A DNA stretch of 64,000 nucleotides from Endobacter medicaginis (GTDB lineage: Bacteria; Pseudomonadota; Alphaproteobacteria; Acetobacterales; Acetobacteraceae), in contig NZ_JACHXV010000004.1 in NCBI RefSeq assembly GCF_014192375.1, positions 186,001 through 250,000 of the forward strand, in the 5' to 3' direction. Each line of letters starts with the position of its first letter. Position 1 is the first letter of the stretch. Below, in pieces: positions 10,048 through 18,551 of the stretch. The position numbers and the translations under genes are program-made. The notes beneath the pieces are model-generated. The model did not search any database. It worked only from the letters and a program-made list of their open reading frames with translations, and was not told the DNA's origin.

Positions 10048-10299
10048 TTAGCCCGCGACATGCAGCGGCGGCGGTGCCGAGGGTCCGGGGACGGGAATTG
10101 GGATCGGCGGATCGCCGAGCGGCTCCGGATCGGCCGGTCCAGGCGCGTCGGGATCCGCGTCGGGGTCGTCGCCGGGCGGCGGCGGCACCATCGGGGGGAG
10201 CGGCTGGTTGCCGGAGGCGACCGATCGCGGCGACATCGCGTCGCCGGCAAGCCAGTCGAGCGGTCGCCTGCGCGAGGTCTCGCCGAGCAGTCGTCTCAT
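10048..10299 (-). CDS. Small proline-rich protein of unknown function
   Basis: An 83-aa open frame on the minus strand, with a basic N-terminus (MRRLLGETSRRRPLDW) and a second half very rich in Pro, Asp and Gly (PMVPPPPGDDPDADPD, then PIPIPVPGPSAPPP). The ATG is preceded by GGAGGG at a good distance, which supports translation. There is no signal peptide or membrane segment and no recognisable domain. The high-GC composition makes chance open frames common here, so this is a cautious call based on the ribosome site and biased composition. Confidence 0.4.
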   Translation of the reverse strand: MRRLLGETSRRRPLDWLAGDAMSPRSVASGNQPLPPMVPPPPGDDPDADPDAPGPADPEPLGDPPIPIPVPGPSAPPPLHVAG

Positions 10300-10478
10300 C
10301 GCATGCCCTCCATCGTCTGTCAGACCCAACACCGTCGGCCGACCCAAGGTTCAACGCCAGCCGATCCGAACAACGCTTCATGGCGCCCGAAGGGCGACAT
10401 TCGGGCAGACACGGGGCGGGATCGGCCAGGTGCGGCGTTGTTTTGTCATGCATCATCGCCCATAAGGCTTTCCGGCAT

Positions 10479-11285
10479 ATGAACGATGGGTCGACCGATT
10501 TGCGCCTGAACGTGATCGAACGCGCGCCTGAGGGGGATGTGCCGGCCGGGCCACCGGTGGTGCTGATCCATGGCCTGTTCGGCCGGGCGCGCAATCTGGG
10601 CTTCATCCAGCGCCAGCTTTCTGCACGCTGGCGCACGCTGGCGATCGACCTGCGCAGTCATGGCGACAGCCCGCACGGCATGCTGGACTATCACGCGCTG
10701 GCCGGCGACATCGTCGAGACACTGGCCGTGCACGACGCACTTCCGGCGATGATCATGGGCCATTCGATGGGCGGCAAGGCGGCGATGATGACCGCGCTGC
10801 TGCACCCGGCGCAGGTGGAACGGCTGGTGGTGGCCGACATCCCGCCCGCCCGCACCGGACACGGTAATTCCGATGTCGCGCAGGCGATGCTCGATCTTGA
10901 ATTTCCCCGCCCGCTGGACCGCAAAAGCGCGGAAGCCGCGCTCGCGGCGGTGATCGAGGACGGGGGCACCCGTGCGCTGATGGTGCAGAACATCCGCCTC
11001 GGCGACGATCCCGGCTGGACCATCGGCCTGCGCGAGATCGTCGCCTCGATGAGCAACATCGAGAGCTGGCCCTATATCCCCGACGGCTACGCCTATACCG
11101 GCCCGACCCTGTTCCTGCGCGGCGCGAACTCGCCCTATCTGCGCGCCGAGCATCTGCCGGAGATCCGCCGTCTGTTTCCCCGCTTCGAGCTCGAAACCAT
11201 CCCCGATGCCGGGCACTGGCTGCATGTCGAGCAGCCGGAGCGCTTCGTCGCGTTGCTGAAGGCATTCCTGGAGCGGTCTTTCTAA
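10479..11285 (+). CDS. Alpha/beta-fold hydrolase (YbfF-like esterase)
   Basis: A 268-aa cytoplasmic alpha/beta hydrolase. It shows the oxyanion HGLFGRARNLG near the N-terminus, DLRSHGDSPH, the nucleophile elbow GHSMGGKAAM, and the catalytic histidine in DAGHWLHVEQPE near the end. The set HGLFG - DLRxHGxS - GHSMGGK is typical of YbfF-type esterases acting on short acyl esters or acyl-CoA. The ATG at 10479 starts right before the conserved fold; the open frame continues far upstream without similarity. It converges on the DNA glycosylase gene with a 4-bp overlap of stop codons. Confidence 0.88.
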   Translation: MNDGSTDLRLNVIERAPEGDVPAGPPVVLIHGLFGRARNLGFIQRQLSARWRTLAIDLRSHGDSPHGMLDYHALAGDIVETLAVHDALPAMIMGHSMGGKAAMMTALLHPAQVERLVVADIPPARTGHGNSDVAQAMLDLEFPRPLDRKSAEAALAAVIEDGGTRALMVQNIRLGDDPGWTIGLREIVASMSNIESWPYIPDGYAYTGPTLFLRGANSPYLRAEHLPEIRRLFPRFELETIPDAGHWLHVEQPERFVALLKAFLERSF

Positions 11286-11989
11286 AGCGCCGCTGGGGCT
11301 CTGAAGCCACCCGGCTTTTCTTCCGCCGCGCGCCATAGATACCACGCAGCAGCCGAGCGGAACGGAGCGAGGTGGGCGGTTGCCTGCGCCATCGCCTTCG
11401 GCGCGAGTTGCCTGTCCAGCTCCTTGAGGCGTCGCCAGCCCTCGCGGACGCCGAAATCGTCCACCGGCATGATGTCGCGGCGGCCGAGGCTGAACATCAG
11501 CAGCATCTCCACCGTCCAGCGGCCGATTCCGCGCAGCGAGGTCAGCCGCTCGATCAGCACGGCGTCGTCGAGCCGCGCCGCGAGGCGACGGCTGGGCACG
11601 ATGCCGTCGAGTGTCGCCTGTGCGACGCCGCGCATCGCCGCCAGCTTCGCGCCCGATAGCCCCGCACCGCGCAGGGGTGCGTCCGGCAGGGCCAGCAGCA
11701 CCGCCGGCGGCAGGAACCCCTCCCCCGCATGCAGCGCCAGCATCCGGCCGAGGATCGCCTCCGCCGCACGGCCATGAAGCTGCTGATGCGCGATGGCGCG
11801 GATCAGCGCCTCATAGGGTTCGCGGGCGCGATCGACCCTGAGCCCGCACCGTCCGACGCGGCCGATCAGCGCCGCCATCGCGGGATCGGCGGCGGCGAGA
11901 TGGCGACGGATGGCCGGCTCGGCAGCGGAGGCAGGCAGGGCCAGCGCTTCGGCACCGATCGCGGCGACGGCATCATCGGCGAGAGTCAT
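11282..11989 (-). CDS. DNA-3-methyladenine glycosylase (AlkA/Mag family)
   Basis: A helix-hairpin-helix base-excision enzyme that removes alkylated purines from DNA. The product is 235 aa. It has an AHQQLHGRAAEAI helix at 67-79, the hairpin LRGIGRWTVEMLL at 152-164, and the catalytic aspartate D178 in MPVDDFGVREGW, matching the PVxDxGV signature of Mag-type enzymes. There is no iron-sulfur cluster motif, which separates it from Nth/MutY. The ATG at 11989 is chosen because homology starts there. It is divergent from the TonB-like gene. Confidence 0.88.
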   Translation of the reverse strand: MTLADDAVAAIGAEALALPASAAEPAIRRHLAAADPAMAALIGRVGRCGLRVDRAREPYEALIRAIAHQQLHGRAAEAILGRMLALHAGEGFLPPAVLLALPDAPLRGAGLSGAKLAAMRGVAQATLDGIVPSRRLAARLDDAVLIERLTSLRGIGRWTVEMLLMFSLGRRDIMPVDDFGVREGWRRLKELDRQLAPKAMAQATAHLAPFRSAAAWYLWRAAEEKPGGFRAPAAL

Positions 11990-12100
11990 GCGTTGATCGC
12001 AGCACCGGACGGGATAGCCGTGCAAGGCCCCGGGTGGCAGAATACGGCGCGATGATCGGGCGCGGTCCGTGACGGGAGAGCGGGTATTTCGGACAGCGTG

Positions 12101-13099
12101 ATGCAGCGCCTCGGCGCGCCGGTGCCGAGCATCGAGGGGTTCGGGCTGTTCGCCCCGCCCCAGGGGCGCGCGCGCGCGCCGGTGCCGCGGGGCGACGCGA
12201 GACCCCTCTCGCCGCCCGAGCGTCGCGTTCTGGAGCCCCGCGTCGCGCATGCCGCACTCGGACGTGCCGCCGGCTGGCCGATCGGCGCGCTGCGCGGTGG
12301 CACGCTGCGCTGGTGGATGGTCGCCGTCTCGCTGGCCGTGCATCTGCTGATCCTGGCGTTCCTGCTGCACCAGGTGCCCGACGCGCATCCGCCGCAGACC
12401 ATGCTGCCGCCGGTGGAGATGGTCTATGAGCCCGACTCGAAGGATCTCGGCCCGGGTCGCGGCGCACCGCCCACCGCCGATCAGGAGCCGATGGTCAACG
12501 TCCCGCTCGGCGTGGCCCCCAACCCGGACATGCCCGACGACCTGCCGCCGCCACCGCCGATCCCCGCCCCCGATGCCGCCCCGGTGCCGCAGCACCGCGC
12601 GGCCGGCAATCCGCACGGGCGCGGACGCCGCTCGGGCGGGACAAGCTCGCCGTTCTCGCATCCGATGGACCTCTCCTTCGGCCCCGGCAGCGCCGGCGCG
12701 CCGGTCAGCCGCCGTGGCCGCGTAGGCGGGCCGGTGGACCTCTCGCTCGGTCCGATCGCCCAGCAGAAAGCGTTCAGCACCCAGGACCGCTCGGCGATGA
12801 TCGAAGGCGCGACCGGCAACTATGCCGCCCTGCTGGAGCCCTGGGTCTACCGGCGCTGGAAATATCCCATCACCGCCGCGATGCACGGCGAGCAGGGCCT
12901 GACCAAGCTGCACGTGCGCGCCGACAAGGACGGCAACATCCTCAGCCTGTCACTGGAGGGGCCGTCCGGGTCGGTTGCCCTCGACCAGGCGGCGGAGGAC
13001 GTGTTCCGTCACACCCGGCTGCCGAAACCCACGCCCGACATGCTGACCAAGGGGCCGGTGTTCGATCTGTATCTGGACATGCAGTATATCCTGAACTGA
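12101..13099 (+). CDS. TonB-family energy transducer
   Basis: A 332-aa inner-membrane-anchored protein with the TonB layout. A roughly 70-residue cytoplasmic N-terminus is followed by one membrane helix (about 73-90), a Pro-rich periplasmic linker (PPPPPIPAPDAAPVPQ), and a C-terminal TonB-like domain (about 240-332: LHVRADKDGNILSLSLEGPSGS, YLDMQYILN). The cytoplasmic part is longer than in classical TonB. No exbB/exbD is adjacent; those lie at the far right of the window with another tonB. Its stop codon shares an A with the start of amn. A GTG at 12098 directly precedes the ATG, and the start remains uncertain. Confidence 0.75.
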   Translation: MQRLGAPVPSIEGFGLFAPPQGRARAPVPRGDARPLSPPERRVLEPRVAHAALGRAAGWPIGALRGGTLRWWMVAVSLAVHLLILAFLLHQVPDAHPPQTMLPPVEMVYEPDSKDLGPGRGAPPTADQEPMVNVPLGVAPNPDMPDDLPPPPPIPAPDAAPVPQHRAAGNPHGRGRRSGGTSSPFSHPMDLSFGPGSAGAPVSRRGRVGGPVDLSLGPIAQQKAFSTQDRSAMIEGATGNYAALLEPWVYRRWKYPITAAMHGEQGLTKLHVRADKDGNILSLSLEGPSGSVALDQAAEDVFRHTRLPKPTPDMLTKGPVFDLYLDMQYILN

Positions 13100-14589
13100 T
13101 GAGCCCCGACCTCACCCCCGCCCCGATCGCCGCCGCTCTGGATCTGTCGGCCTATGCGAGCGATCTGGAACCCTTCAGCGATGCGACGGCGGCGGTCGCC
13201 CGGATCACCGAGCTCTACGACCAGAGCGCGTCGATCCTGCGCTCGGCGTTCATCGCCTTCAGCCATGGCGAGGACGACGCGCCAGACACCGCCGGCGCGG
13301 TCTATCCCTATCTGGCGATGTCGGTGGACCGCGCCGGGCTGCATCACGATTCGCGCCTGCCCTACGGCGTGCTGCTGGAACCCGGCTTCTACGGCATCAC
13401 GCTCACCCGGCCGGACCTGTTCCACAGCTACTGGCTCGAACAGATCGGCCTGTTGCTGGCCCATCACCCGGGCCCGGTCCTGGTCGGGCGCTCGCGCCGG
13501 CCAATCCCGCTACCCTATGTGATCGAGGATGCGGTCGCCGATCTCGGCGAGGACAAGCTGCGCCGGCTGCTCGATGTCTTCACCCTGCCGGACCTGCAGT
13601 TCACCGACGACGTGATCGCCAATGGCGAGAGCCTGCCGGAGCCTTCGGTGCCGCGCCCGCTGGCGCTGTTCACCGCCGAGCGCACCGACTACTCTCTCAA
13701 CCGGCTGCATCACTACACCGGCACCGCGCCGACCCATTTCCAGCGTTTCGTGCTGTTCACCAATTACCAGCGCTATGTCGACGAGTTCGTCGCCATCGGC
13801 CGCGCCGCGGTCGCCCAGGGCGGCGAGTATGACGCCTTCGTCGAACCCGGCGACCTGGTCAGCCGCCACGGTGCACCGGCCCCCGAGCATCGCGGCGGTC
13901 TGCCGCAGATGCCGGCCTATCATCTGTGTCGCCCCGATGGCGACGGCATCACGCTGATCAACATCGGCGTCGGCCCGTCGAACGCCAAGACCATCACCGA
14001 CCATGTCGCGGTGCTGCGCCCGCATTGCTGGCTGATGGTCGGCCACTGTGCAGGGCTGCGCCGCACGCAGCGGCTCGGCGACTATGTGCTCGCCCATGGC
14101 TATGTGCGCGCCGATCACGTGCTCGACGACGACCTGCCGGTGTGGATCCCGGTGCCACCCATCGCCGAGGTGCAGGTCGCGCTGCAGGAAGCCACCGTGA
14201 AGGTCACGGGGGTGGCGGATTCCGAACTCAAGACCCGGCTGCGCACCGGCACGGTGGCGACGGTGGACAATCGCAACTGGGAGTTGCGCTTCAACACGCT
14301 GTTCCGACAGCTCAACATGAGCCGCTCGATCGCGGTGGACATGGAAAGTGCCACCATCGCCGCCAACGGCTTCCGTTTCCGCGTGCCTTACGGAACACTG
14401 CTGTGCGTGTCGGACAAGCCGCTGCACGGCGAACTCAAGCTGCGCGGCATGGCACGGGCCTTCTACCGCGAGCGCGTCAGCCAGCACCTGCTGGTCGGCA
14501 TCGAGACGATGAAGAAGCTCCGCCACGACGGTGTCGAGCGGCTGCATTCGCGCAAGCTGCGTGGCTTCGACGAGCCGCCGTTCCGTTGA
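13099..14589 (+). CDS. amn: AMP nucleosidase
   Basis: Hydrolyses AMP to adenine and ribose 5-phosphate, balancing the adenylate pool. The product is 496 aa, close to the usual 480-500. The N-terminal regulatory domain includes YPYLAMSVDR, and the C-terminal nucleoside-phosphorylase-like domain contains LINIGVGPSNAKTITDHVA, LMVGHCAGLR, VDMESATIAANGFRFRVPYG and the catalytic-type aspartate D439 in CVSDKPLHGE. The ATG overlaps the stop of the TonB-like gene by one base (TGATG), suggesting translational coupling between two functionally unrelated proteins. Confidence 0.95.
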   Translation: MSPDLTPAPIAAALDLSAYASDLEPFSDATAAVARITELYDQSASILRSAFIAFSHGEDDAPDTAGAVYPYLAMSVDRAGLHHDSRLPYGVLLEPGFYGITLTRPDLFHSYWLEQIGLLLAHHPGPVLVGRSRRPIPLPYVIEDAVADLGEDKLRRLLDVFTLPDLQFTDDVIANGESLPEPSVPRPLALFTAERTDYSLNRLHHYTGTAPTHFQRFVLFTNYQRYVDEFVAIGRAAVAQGGEYDAFVEPGDLVSRHGAPAPEHRGGLPQMPAYHLCRPDGDGITLINIGVGPSNAKTITDHVAVLRPHCWLMVGHCAGLRRTQRLGDYVLAHGYVRADHVLDDDLPVWIPVPPIAEVQVALQEATVKVTGVADSELKTRLRTGTVATVDNRNWELRFNTLFRQLNMSRSIAVDMESATIAANGFRFRVPYGTLLCVSDKPLHGELKLRGMARAFYRERVSQHLLVGIETMKKLRHDGVERLHSRKLRGFDEPPFR

Positions 14590-14632
14590 GGCATCGCTAC
14601 AGGCCCAAGGCGAGGCCGGAAATCCGGCAACT

Positions 14633-14998
14633 CTACGTGTCGCGCAGGACCTGAACCCTGACCCAGTCGTCTGCCGAAAGCCTGTCGCCATCGGTGGCAA
14701 GCCCGAGGCGACGATGCGGCCCGTGTCGGGATCGCTGTCGAAGGCAAGTCGCCGATACCGTAGCCGAGAAAACGTTCGAACGGGCGATAGGCCTGCGGTG
14801 ACCCGCCAATGACGAACGTTGCGTCAACGGCGGACCGCTCGTGACAATCCGTGCTGCGGATCACCGCCGGAGGATTGTTGTCGATGGCCACGAGCCGGTC
14901 GGTCTCCAGCAGCAGCAGCACGAAGCGCACCTCCACATGTCGGGCTGGATGCCGATGAAGGTCGGAGACGGGACCGTCGAGACAACCAGATACCGCAT
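14633..14998 (-). pseudogene. Decayed small gene with a good start and several frameshifts
   Basis: A clean start (GGGGAGG then ATG at 14998) opens MRYLVVSTVPSPTFIGIQPD. The reading then makes sense only by moving between frames: the second frame gives VEVRFVLLLLETDRLVAIDN and IGGSPQAYRPFERFLGYG, the third FDSDPDTGRIVAS, and the last GLATDGDRLSADDWVRVQV before a TAG at 14633. Joined, these pieces would make a protein of about 120 aa with no family I recognise. None of the frames alone is open across it. At least three indels in 366 bp argue for decay rather than one sequencing error. Confidence 0.5.
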
Positions 14999-15176
14999 GA
15001 CGCCACCTCCCCGTTCTGCGTGAGACGAGGCCGGCCTGCCCCAGGCGCCTGTGCCGGTGTGTGACAAACCTCGCCGGTCCTGTGTCGGCGCCTCTCGCCC
15101 CTCTCCGGTGCCCGGGCGGTGGAACTGTCGTTACAAAAGCCGCGTTGCGGCGGCAATCGCGCTGGGGGCACGCCTG

Positions 15177-16511
15177 TTGCACATTCTTCACCTTTCGCTG
15201 ACCGGATGCCTGCGCGCCCCTCCCGTGCGTTACGGTGTGACCGGTGATACCGGCGGCCATGTCGCCTATGTGCTCGATGCGGCGGCGGCGCAGGCCCGGC
15301 TGGCGGACGTGTCGAAGGTCACGATCGTCACCCGGCGTTTCGACGAACCGTCGCTGGACCGGATTCACCTCGTCGCGCACGAACCCGTCTCGCCGAAGCT
15401 CGATATCCGCAGGATCTCGGACAGCGACAGCCAATATCTCGACAAGTCGCAACTGCTCGACCGGCTCCCGGAACTCGCCGATTCGCTCGCCGCGCTCCTT
15501 GCCGGGATGTCGCCGCGCGTCGATGTCATTCATGCGCATTTCGCCGATGCGGCCTGGATCGCCGGGCAGATGGCGCGGCGACTGTCGATCCCCTTCGTCT
15601 ATACGCCGCACTCGCTCGGGATCGACAAGGCACGCTGCCTGCCCGACACGGTCGCCGGATACGGACAGCGGGTCGCCCAGGAGAGACACGCGATCGCCTC
15701 CGCCGACGGCATCATCGTCTCCTCGCTCGACGAGGCGCAGCGCCAGGTGCCTAATTATGGCGTCTGCACCGAGGGCCGGCTGGAGGTGATCGAGCCCGGT
15801 GCGCCGGTCTGTGCGGCGGCCGATGCGTCCGCAGCACGGTATCTGCTCGCCACCCTGCTGAACGATCCGACGCGGCCGATCGTGCTCGCCGTCGCGCGCC
15901 CGGTGCGGCGCAAGAATCTCGTTGCCCTTGCCGAAGCCTTTGCCGACTGCCCTGCCCTGTCGGACCGCGCCAACCTCGTCATCATCGCCGGCGATCACCA
16001 CTCGCCTCGCCTCGACGACGAGGAGCGCGACACGCTGCGCGCGCTGCGGCACGTGCGTGACCGCCTGCCGGGGCGCTTCGCGCTGCCGCCGCGTCACGAT
16101 CGTGCACTGGTGCAGTCGCTTTATGCCGCCGCGGCAGAAAGCGGCGGCGTGTTCGTCAATCCGGCCCTGCACGAGCCGTTCGGACTGACGCTGCTGGAAG
16201 CGGCCCAGGCCGGACTGCCGGTCGTGGCCACCTGCCATGGCGGCCCGGTGGAGATCGTCGCAAGCATCGGTCATGGCTTGCTGGTCGATCCGAACGTGCC
16301 GGCAGACATCGCCACCGCCTGCCTGGGGATCATCGACGATCCTGACGCCTACGCGCGCTTCGCCGAAGCCGGCAGGCGACACTCCGGCCGGCTCGACTGG
16401 ACACGTTACGCGCAGCGATCGCGCCACCTGTATCGTCGCCTGTGCCGCGACGCGACGGCGACCCACAGGCGGCCCGAGCAGGCATCGACGTTGCCTGCGG
16501 GGGCGGCGTGA
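15177..16511 (+). CDS. Glycosyltransferase family 4, sucrose-phosphate-synthase-like
   Basis: A retaining GT-B glycosyltransferase of 444 aa, first of four overlapping transferase genes. Near the N-terminus GDTGGHVAYVLDAA matches the sugar-donor loop of sucrose-phosphate-synthase-like GT4 enzymes. The C-terminal half has the EX7E motif HEPFGLTLLEAAQAGLPVV followed by HGGPVEIV. The start is taken as TTG at 15177 (reading M-H-I-L-H-L-S-L), with GGGGG eight bases upstream, because family members begin with this strand; the open frame continues back to a GTG at 15051 with no similarity. The sugar donor and acceptor are unknown. It overlaps the next gene by 4 bp. Confidence 0.82.
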   Translation: MHILHLSLTGCLRAPPVRYGVTGDTGGHVAYVLDAAAAQARLADVSKVTIVTRRFDEPSLDRIHLVAHEPVSPKLDIRRISDSDSQYLDKSQLLDRLPELADSLAALLAGMSPRVDVIHAHFADAAWIAGQMARRLSIPFVYTPHSLGIDKARCLPDTVAGYGQRVAQERHAIASADGIIVSSLDEAQRQVPNYGVCTEGRLEVIEPGAPVCAAADASAARYLLATLLNDPTRPIVLAVARPVRRKNLVALAEAFADCPALSDRANLVIIAGDHHSPRLDDEERDTLRALRHVRDRLPGRFALPPRHDRALVQSLYAAAAESGGVFVNPALHEPFGLTLLEAAQAGLPVVATCHGGPVEIVASIGHGLLVDPNVPADIATACLGIIDDPDAYARFAEAGRRHSGRLDWTRYAQRSRHLYRRLCRDATATHRRPEQASTLPAGAA

Positions 16512-17647
16512 CGCAGCCGATCGGCTATTTCGTCCATCACCAGGGACGCGGGCATGCGCTGCGTTGTGCGGCCATCGCGCATGCGCTGTCGCCTGGGCGG
16601 CCGATCCGCATCTTCTGCGCGCGGGCCGACATCTTTCCGGAACTGCCACCACACGCGAGCGTGGAGGTGATCGAATCGCTGTTCGAGCTCCAGGGCGACG
16701 AACCGAGCGGGCCCGCGCATCTCGACACCCCGCAGACGTTGCACTGCGCACCGGTCGGCTGGGGTGGCATCCGACGCAGCATGGGCACGCTCGCAGGCTG
16801 GTTCGCGCAGCAGAACCCTGCCCTGATGATCTGCGACGTCTCGGCCGAGATCGCACAGCTCTGCCGGATCTGCTCGGTGCCGCATGTGTGCGTGATCCAG
16901 CATGGCGATCGTTCCGACCAGGGCCATGTCGCCGCTTATGATGGAGCAGCCGGGTTGCTGGCACCGTTCAGCCGCAGCCTCGCGCAGCCGGAATGGAGTG
17001 TGGCGCGCAATGCCCGCACCTGTTTCGCGGGCGGGATCGGCTGGCGCAACACGGCCATCGGGCGCGAGGCCGCACGCGCACGCATCGGCATCGCGCCCGA
17101 CGAGGAGGTGATCGTGGTGATGTCGGGCGGTGGCGGCAGCGGCTTTGCCTCCGCCTCGCTCGGGGTCGGCGCGCGGACCGCGATCTCGGCGCGCTGGATC
17201 AGCATCGGCACCGTGCAGCGCGACTGGCATGCAACGGAACCGCCGAATCTCGAACATCGCGGCTGGGTCGACAATCCTCTCGACTATATCGAGGCGGCGG
17301 ATCTGGTGGTCAGCTCGACCGGCAACACCACCTGCGAACAGGTGCTCGGCATCGGACGGCCCTGGATCGCGGTGCCGGAATGGCGTTATTTCGACGAGCA
17401 GCACTGCAAGGCGGCAGCACTCGAATGTGCCGGGCTCGCCGCCTGTGCACCCCACCTGCCGTCCTCGGCGCATCGCTGGCGCGCCCTCATCGAACAGGCC
17501 TACATGACCCATGATGCGGAGCGGCAGCGCGCGATGCTCGATCCCGATGCGGCGCGCACCGTGTCCTCGTGGATCGAGACACTGATCGCACGGCTGTGGT
17601 CGGGCGATCGCCACGACGCCATCGACAGGAAACGGCACGATGCATGA
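16508..17647 (+). CDS. MurG-like (GT28-type) glycosyltransferase
   Basis: A 379-aa GT-B fold protein. The N-terminus GYFVHHQGRGHALRC is the typical opening of MurG/GT28-type enzymes acting on lipid- or cell-surface-linked acceptors. A Gly-rich donor loop (VVMSGGGGSG) follows near the middle, then DLVVSSTGNTTCEQVLGIGRPWIAVP, the expected nucleotide-sugar motif of the C-terminal domain. The start is the GTG at 16508, which forms a GTGA overlap with the preceding stop; an ATG at 16442 lies inside the previous gene. It overlaps the GT2 gene by 8 bp. Confidence 0.78.
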   Translation: MTQPIGYFVHHQGRGHALRCAAIAHALSPGRPIRIFCARADIFPELPPHASVEVIESLFELQGDEPSGPAHLDTPQTLHCAPVGWGGIRRSMGTLAGWFAQQNPALMICDVSAEIAQLCRICSVPHVCVIQHGDRSDQGHVAAYDGAAGLLAPFSRSLAQPEWSVARNARTCFAGGIGWRNTAIGREAARARIGIAPDEEVIVVMSGGGGSGFASASLGVGARTAISARWISIGTVQRDWHATEPPNLEHRGWVDNPLDYIEAADLVVSSTGNTTCEQVLGIGRPWIAVPEWRYFDEQHCKAAALECAGLAACAPHLPSSAHRWRALIEQAYMTHDAERQRAMLDPDAARTVSSWIETLIARLWSGDRHDAIDRKRHDA

Positions 17648-18551
17648 TGTCTCGGTCCTCACACTCGCGCGCGGCCGGGCCGGGCATCTGCGCAACCTGA
17701 TCCTCGGACTTTCACGACAGACCGTGCGCCCGCGCGAACTGGTGATCGCGGCGATGCAACCCGCGCCATTCGAGGATCTTCCCAACCCTGGCTTCCCGGT
17801 CCGCCAGGTGCTGGTTCCGGGCGAGAGCCTGCCGCTGTCGGCGGCACGCAACCGGATCGCCCGGCAGGCGGTCGGGCGCGATCTGGTGTTCCTCGATGTC
17901 GACTGCATCCCCGCGCCGACGCTGCTTGCCGATTATGCAGACGCGCTCGACGGCTTTGGCGGCGTGCTGATGGGCGAGGTGATGTATCTGCCCGCGGGTG
18001 CCGCCGATCCCGGCTGGAGCTACGCGGGCTTCGAGGCGGTCTGCGAGCGGCATTCCGACCGGCGCGGGCCGCCGGCGTATGGCATCGAGGCATGTGACGA
18101 CTACCGCTGCTTCTGGTCGCTGAACTTCGCGATGCGGGCAGCGACGTTCGCCGCCAGCGGCGGGTTCGACGAGCGCTATGTCGGCTATGGCGGCGAGGAT
18201 ACCGATTTCGCCAAATCATTCACCACACAGGGCATCCTACTCGCCTGGCTGAACGGTGCGCGCGCCTATCACCAGCATCATCCGCATCACATGCCACCGG
18301 TGCACCATCTCGAAAGCGTCGTGCGCAACGCCGAGATCTTCGAGAGCAAATGGGGCTACCGCACCATGGGCCACTGGCTGCATGCGTTCGGCCTGCTCGG
18401 GCTGATCGACCATGCGCCCGGGCGGCCGATCCGCATCCTGCGCGACCCGGAGGCACGCGAACGCGACGTCACCGCGCAGGCCCGTCATCAGCCCTATGCC
18501 AACACGGCCAGCGTGATCCGCAAGCTCGAAGCCCAGCCCGGTACGGTGTGA
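17640..18551 (+). CDS. Glycosyltransferase family 2
   Basis: A 303-aa GT-A transferase. It opens HDVSVLTLARGRAGHLRNLI, has the DXD-type metal motif in VFLDVDCIP, and ends with the galactosyltransferase-like module GGFDERYVGYGGEDTDFAKSF that binds the acceptor and provides the catalytic base. There are no membrane segments. It lies between two other transferase genes with 8-bp and 4-bp overlaps, so the four are almost certainly cotranscribed and act on one glycan or glycolipid. Confidence 0.85.
   Translation: MHDVSVLTLARGRAGHLRNLILGLSRQTVRPRELVIAAMQPAPFEDLPNPGFPVRQVLVPGESLPLSAARNRIARQAVGRDLVFLDVDCIPAPTLLADYADALDGFGGVLMGEVMYLPAGAADPGWSYAGFEAVCERHSDRRGPPAYGIEACDDYRCFWSLNFAMRAATFAASGGFDERYVGYGGEDTDFAKSFTTQGILLAWLNGARAYHQHHPHHMPPVHHLESVVRNAEIFESKWGYRTMGHWLHAFGLLGLIDHAPGRPIRILRDPEARERDVTAQARHQPYANTASVIRKLEAQPGTV

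Noticed and set aside
11990-12913. Upstream extension of the DNA glycosylase frame
   Set aside because: The extension runs antisense through the TonB-like gene and shows no similarity; the glycosylase fold begins at the chosen ATG.
13510-14700. 396-codon open frame antisense to amn
   Set aside because: Amn is certain by homology; the antisense frame is rich in Arg/His/Gln typical of shadow frames.
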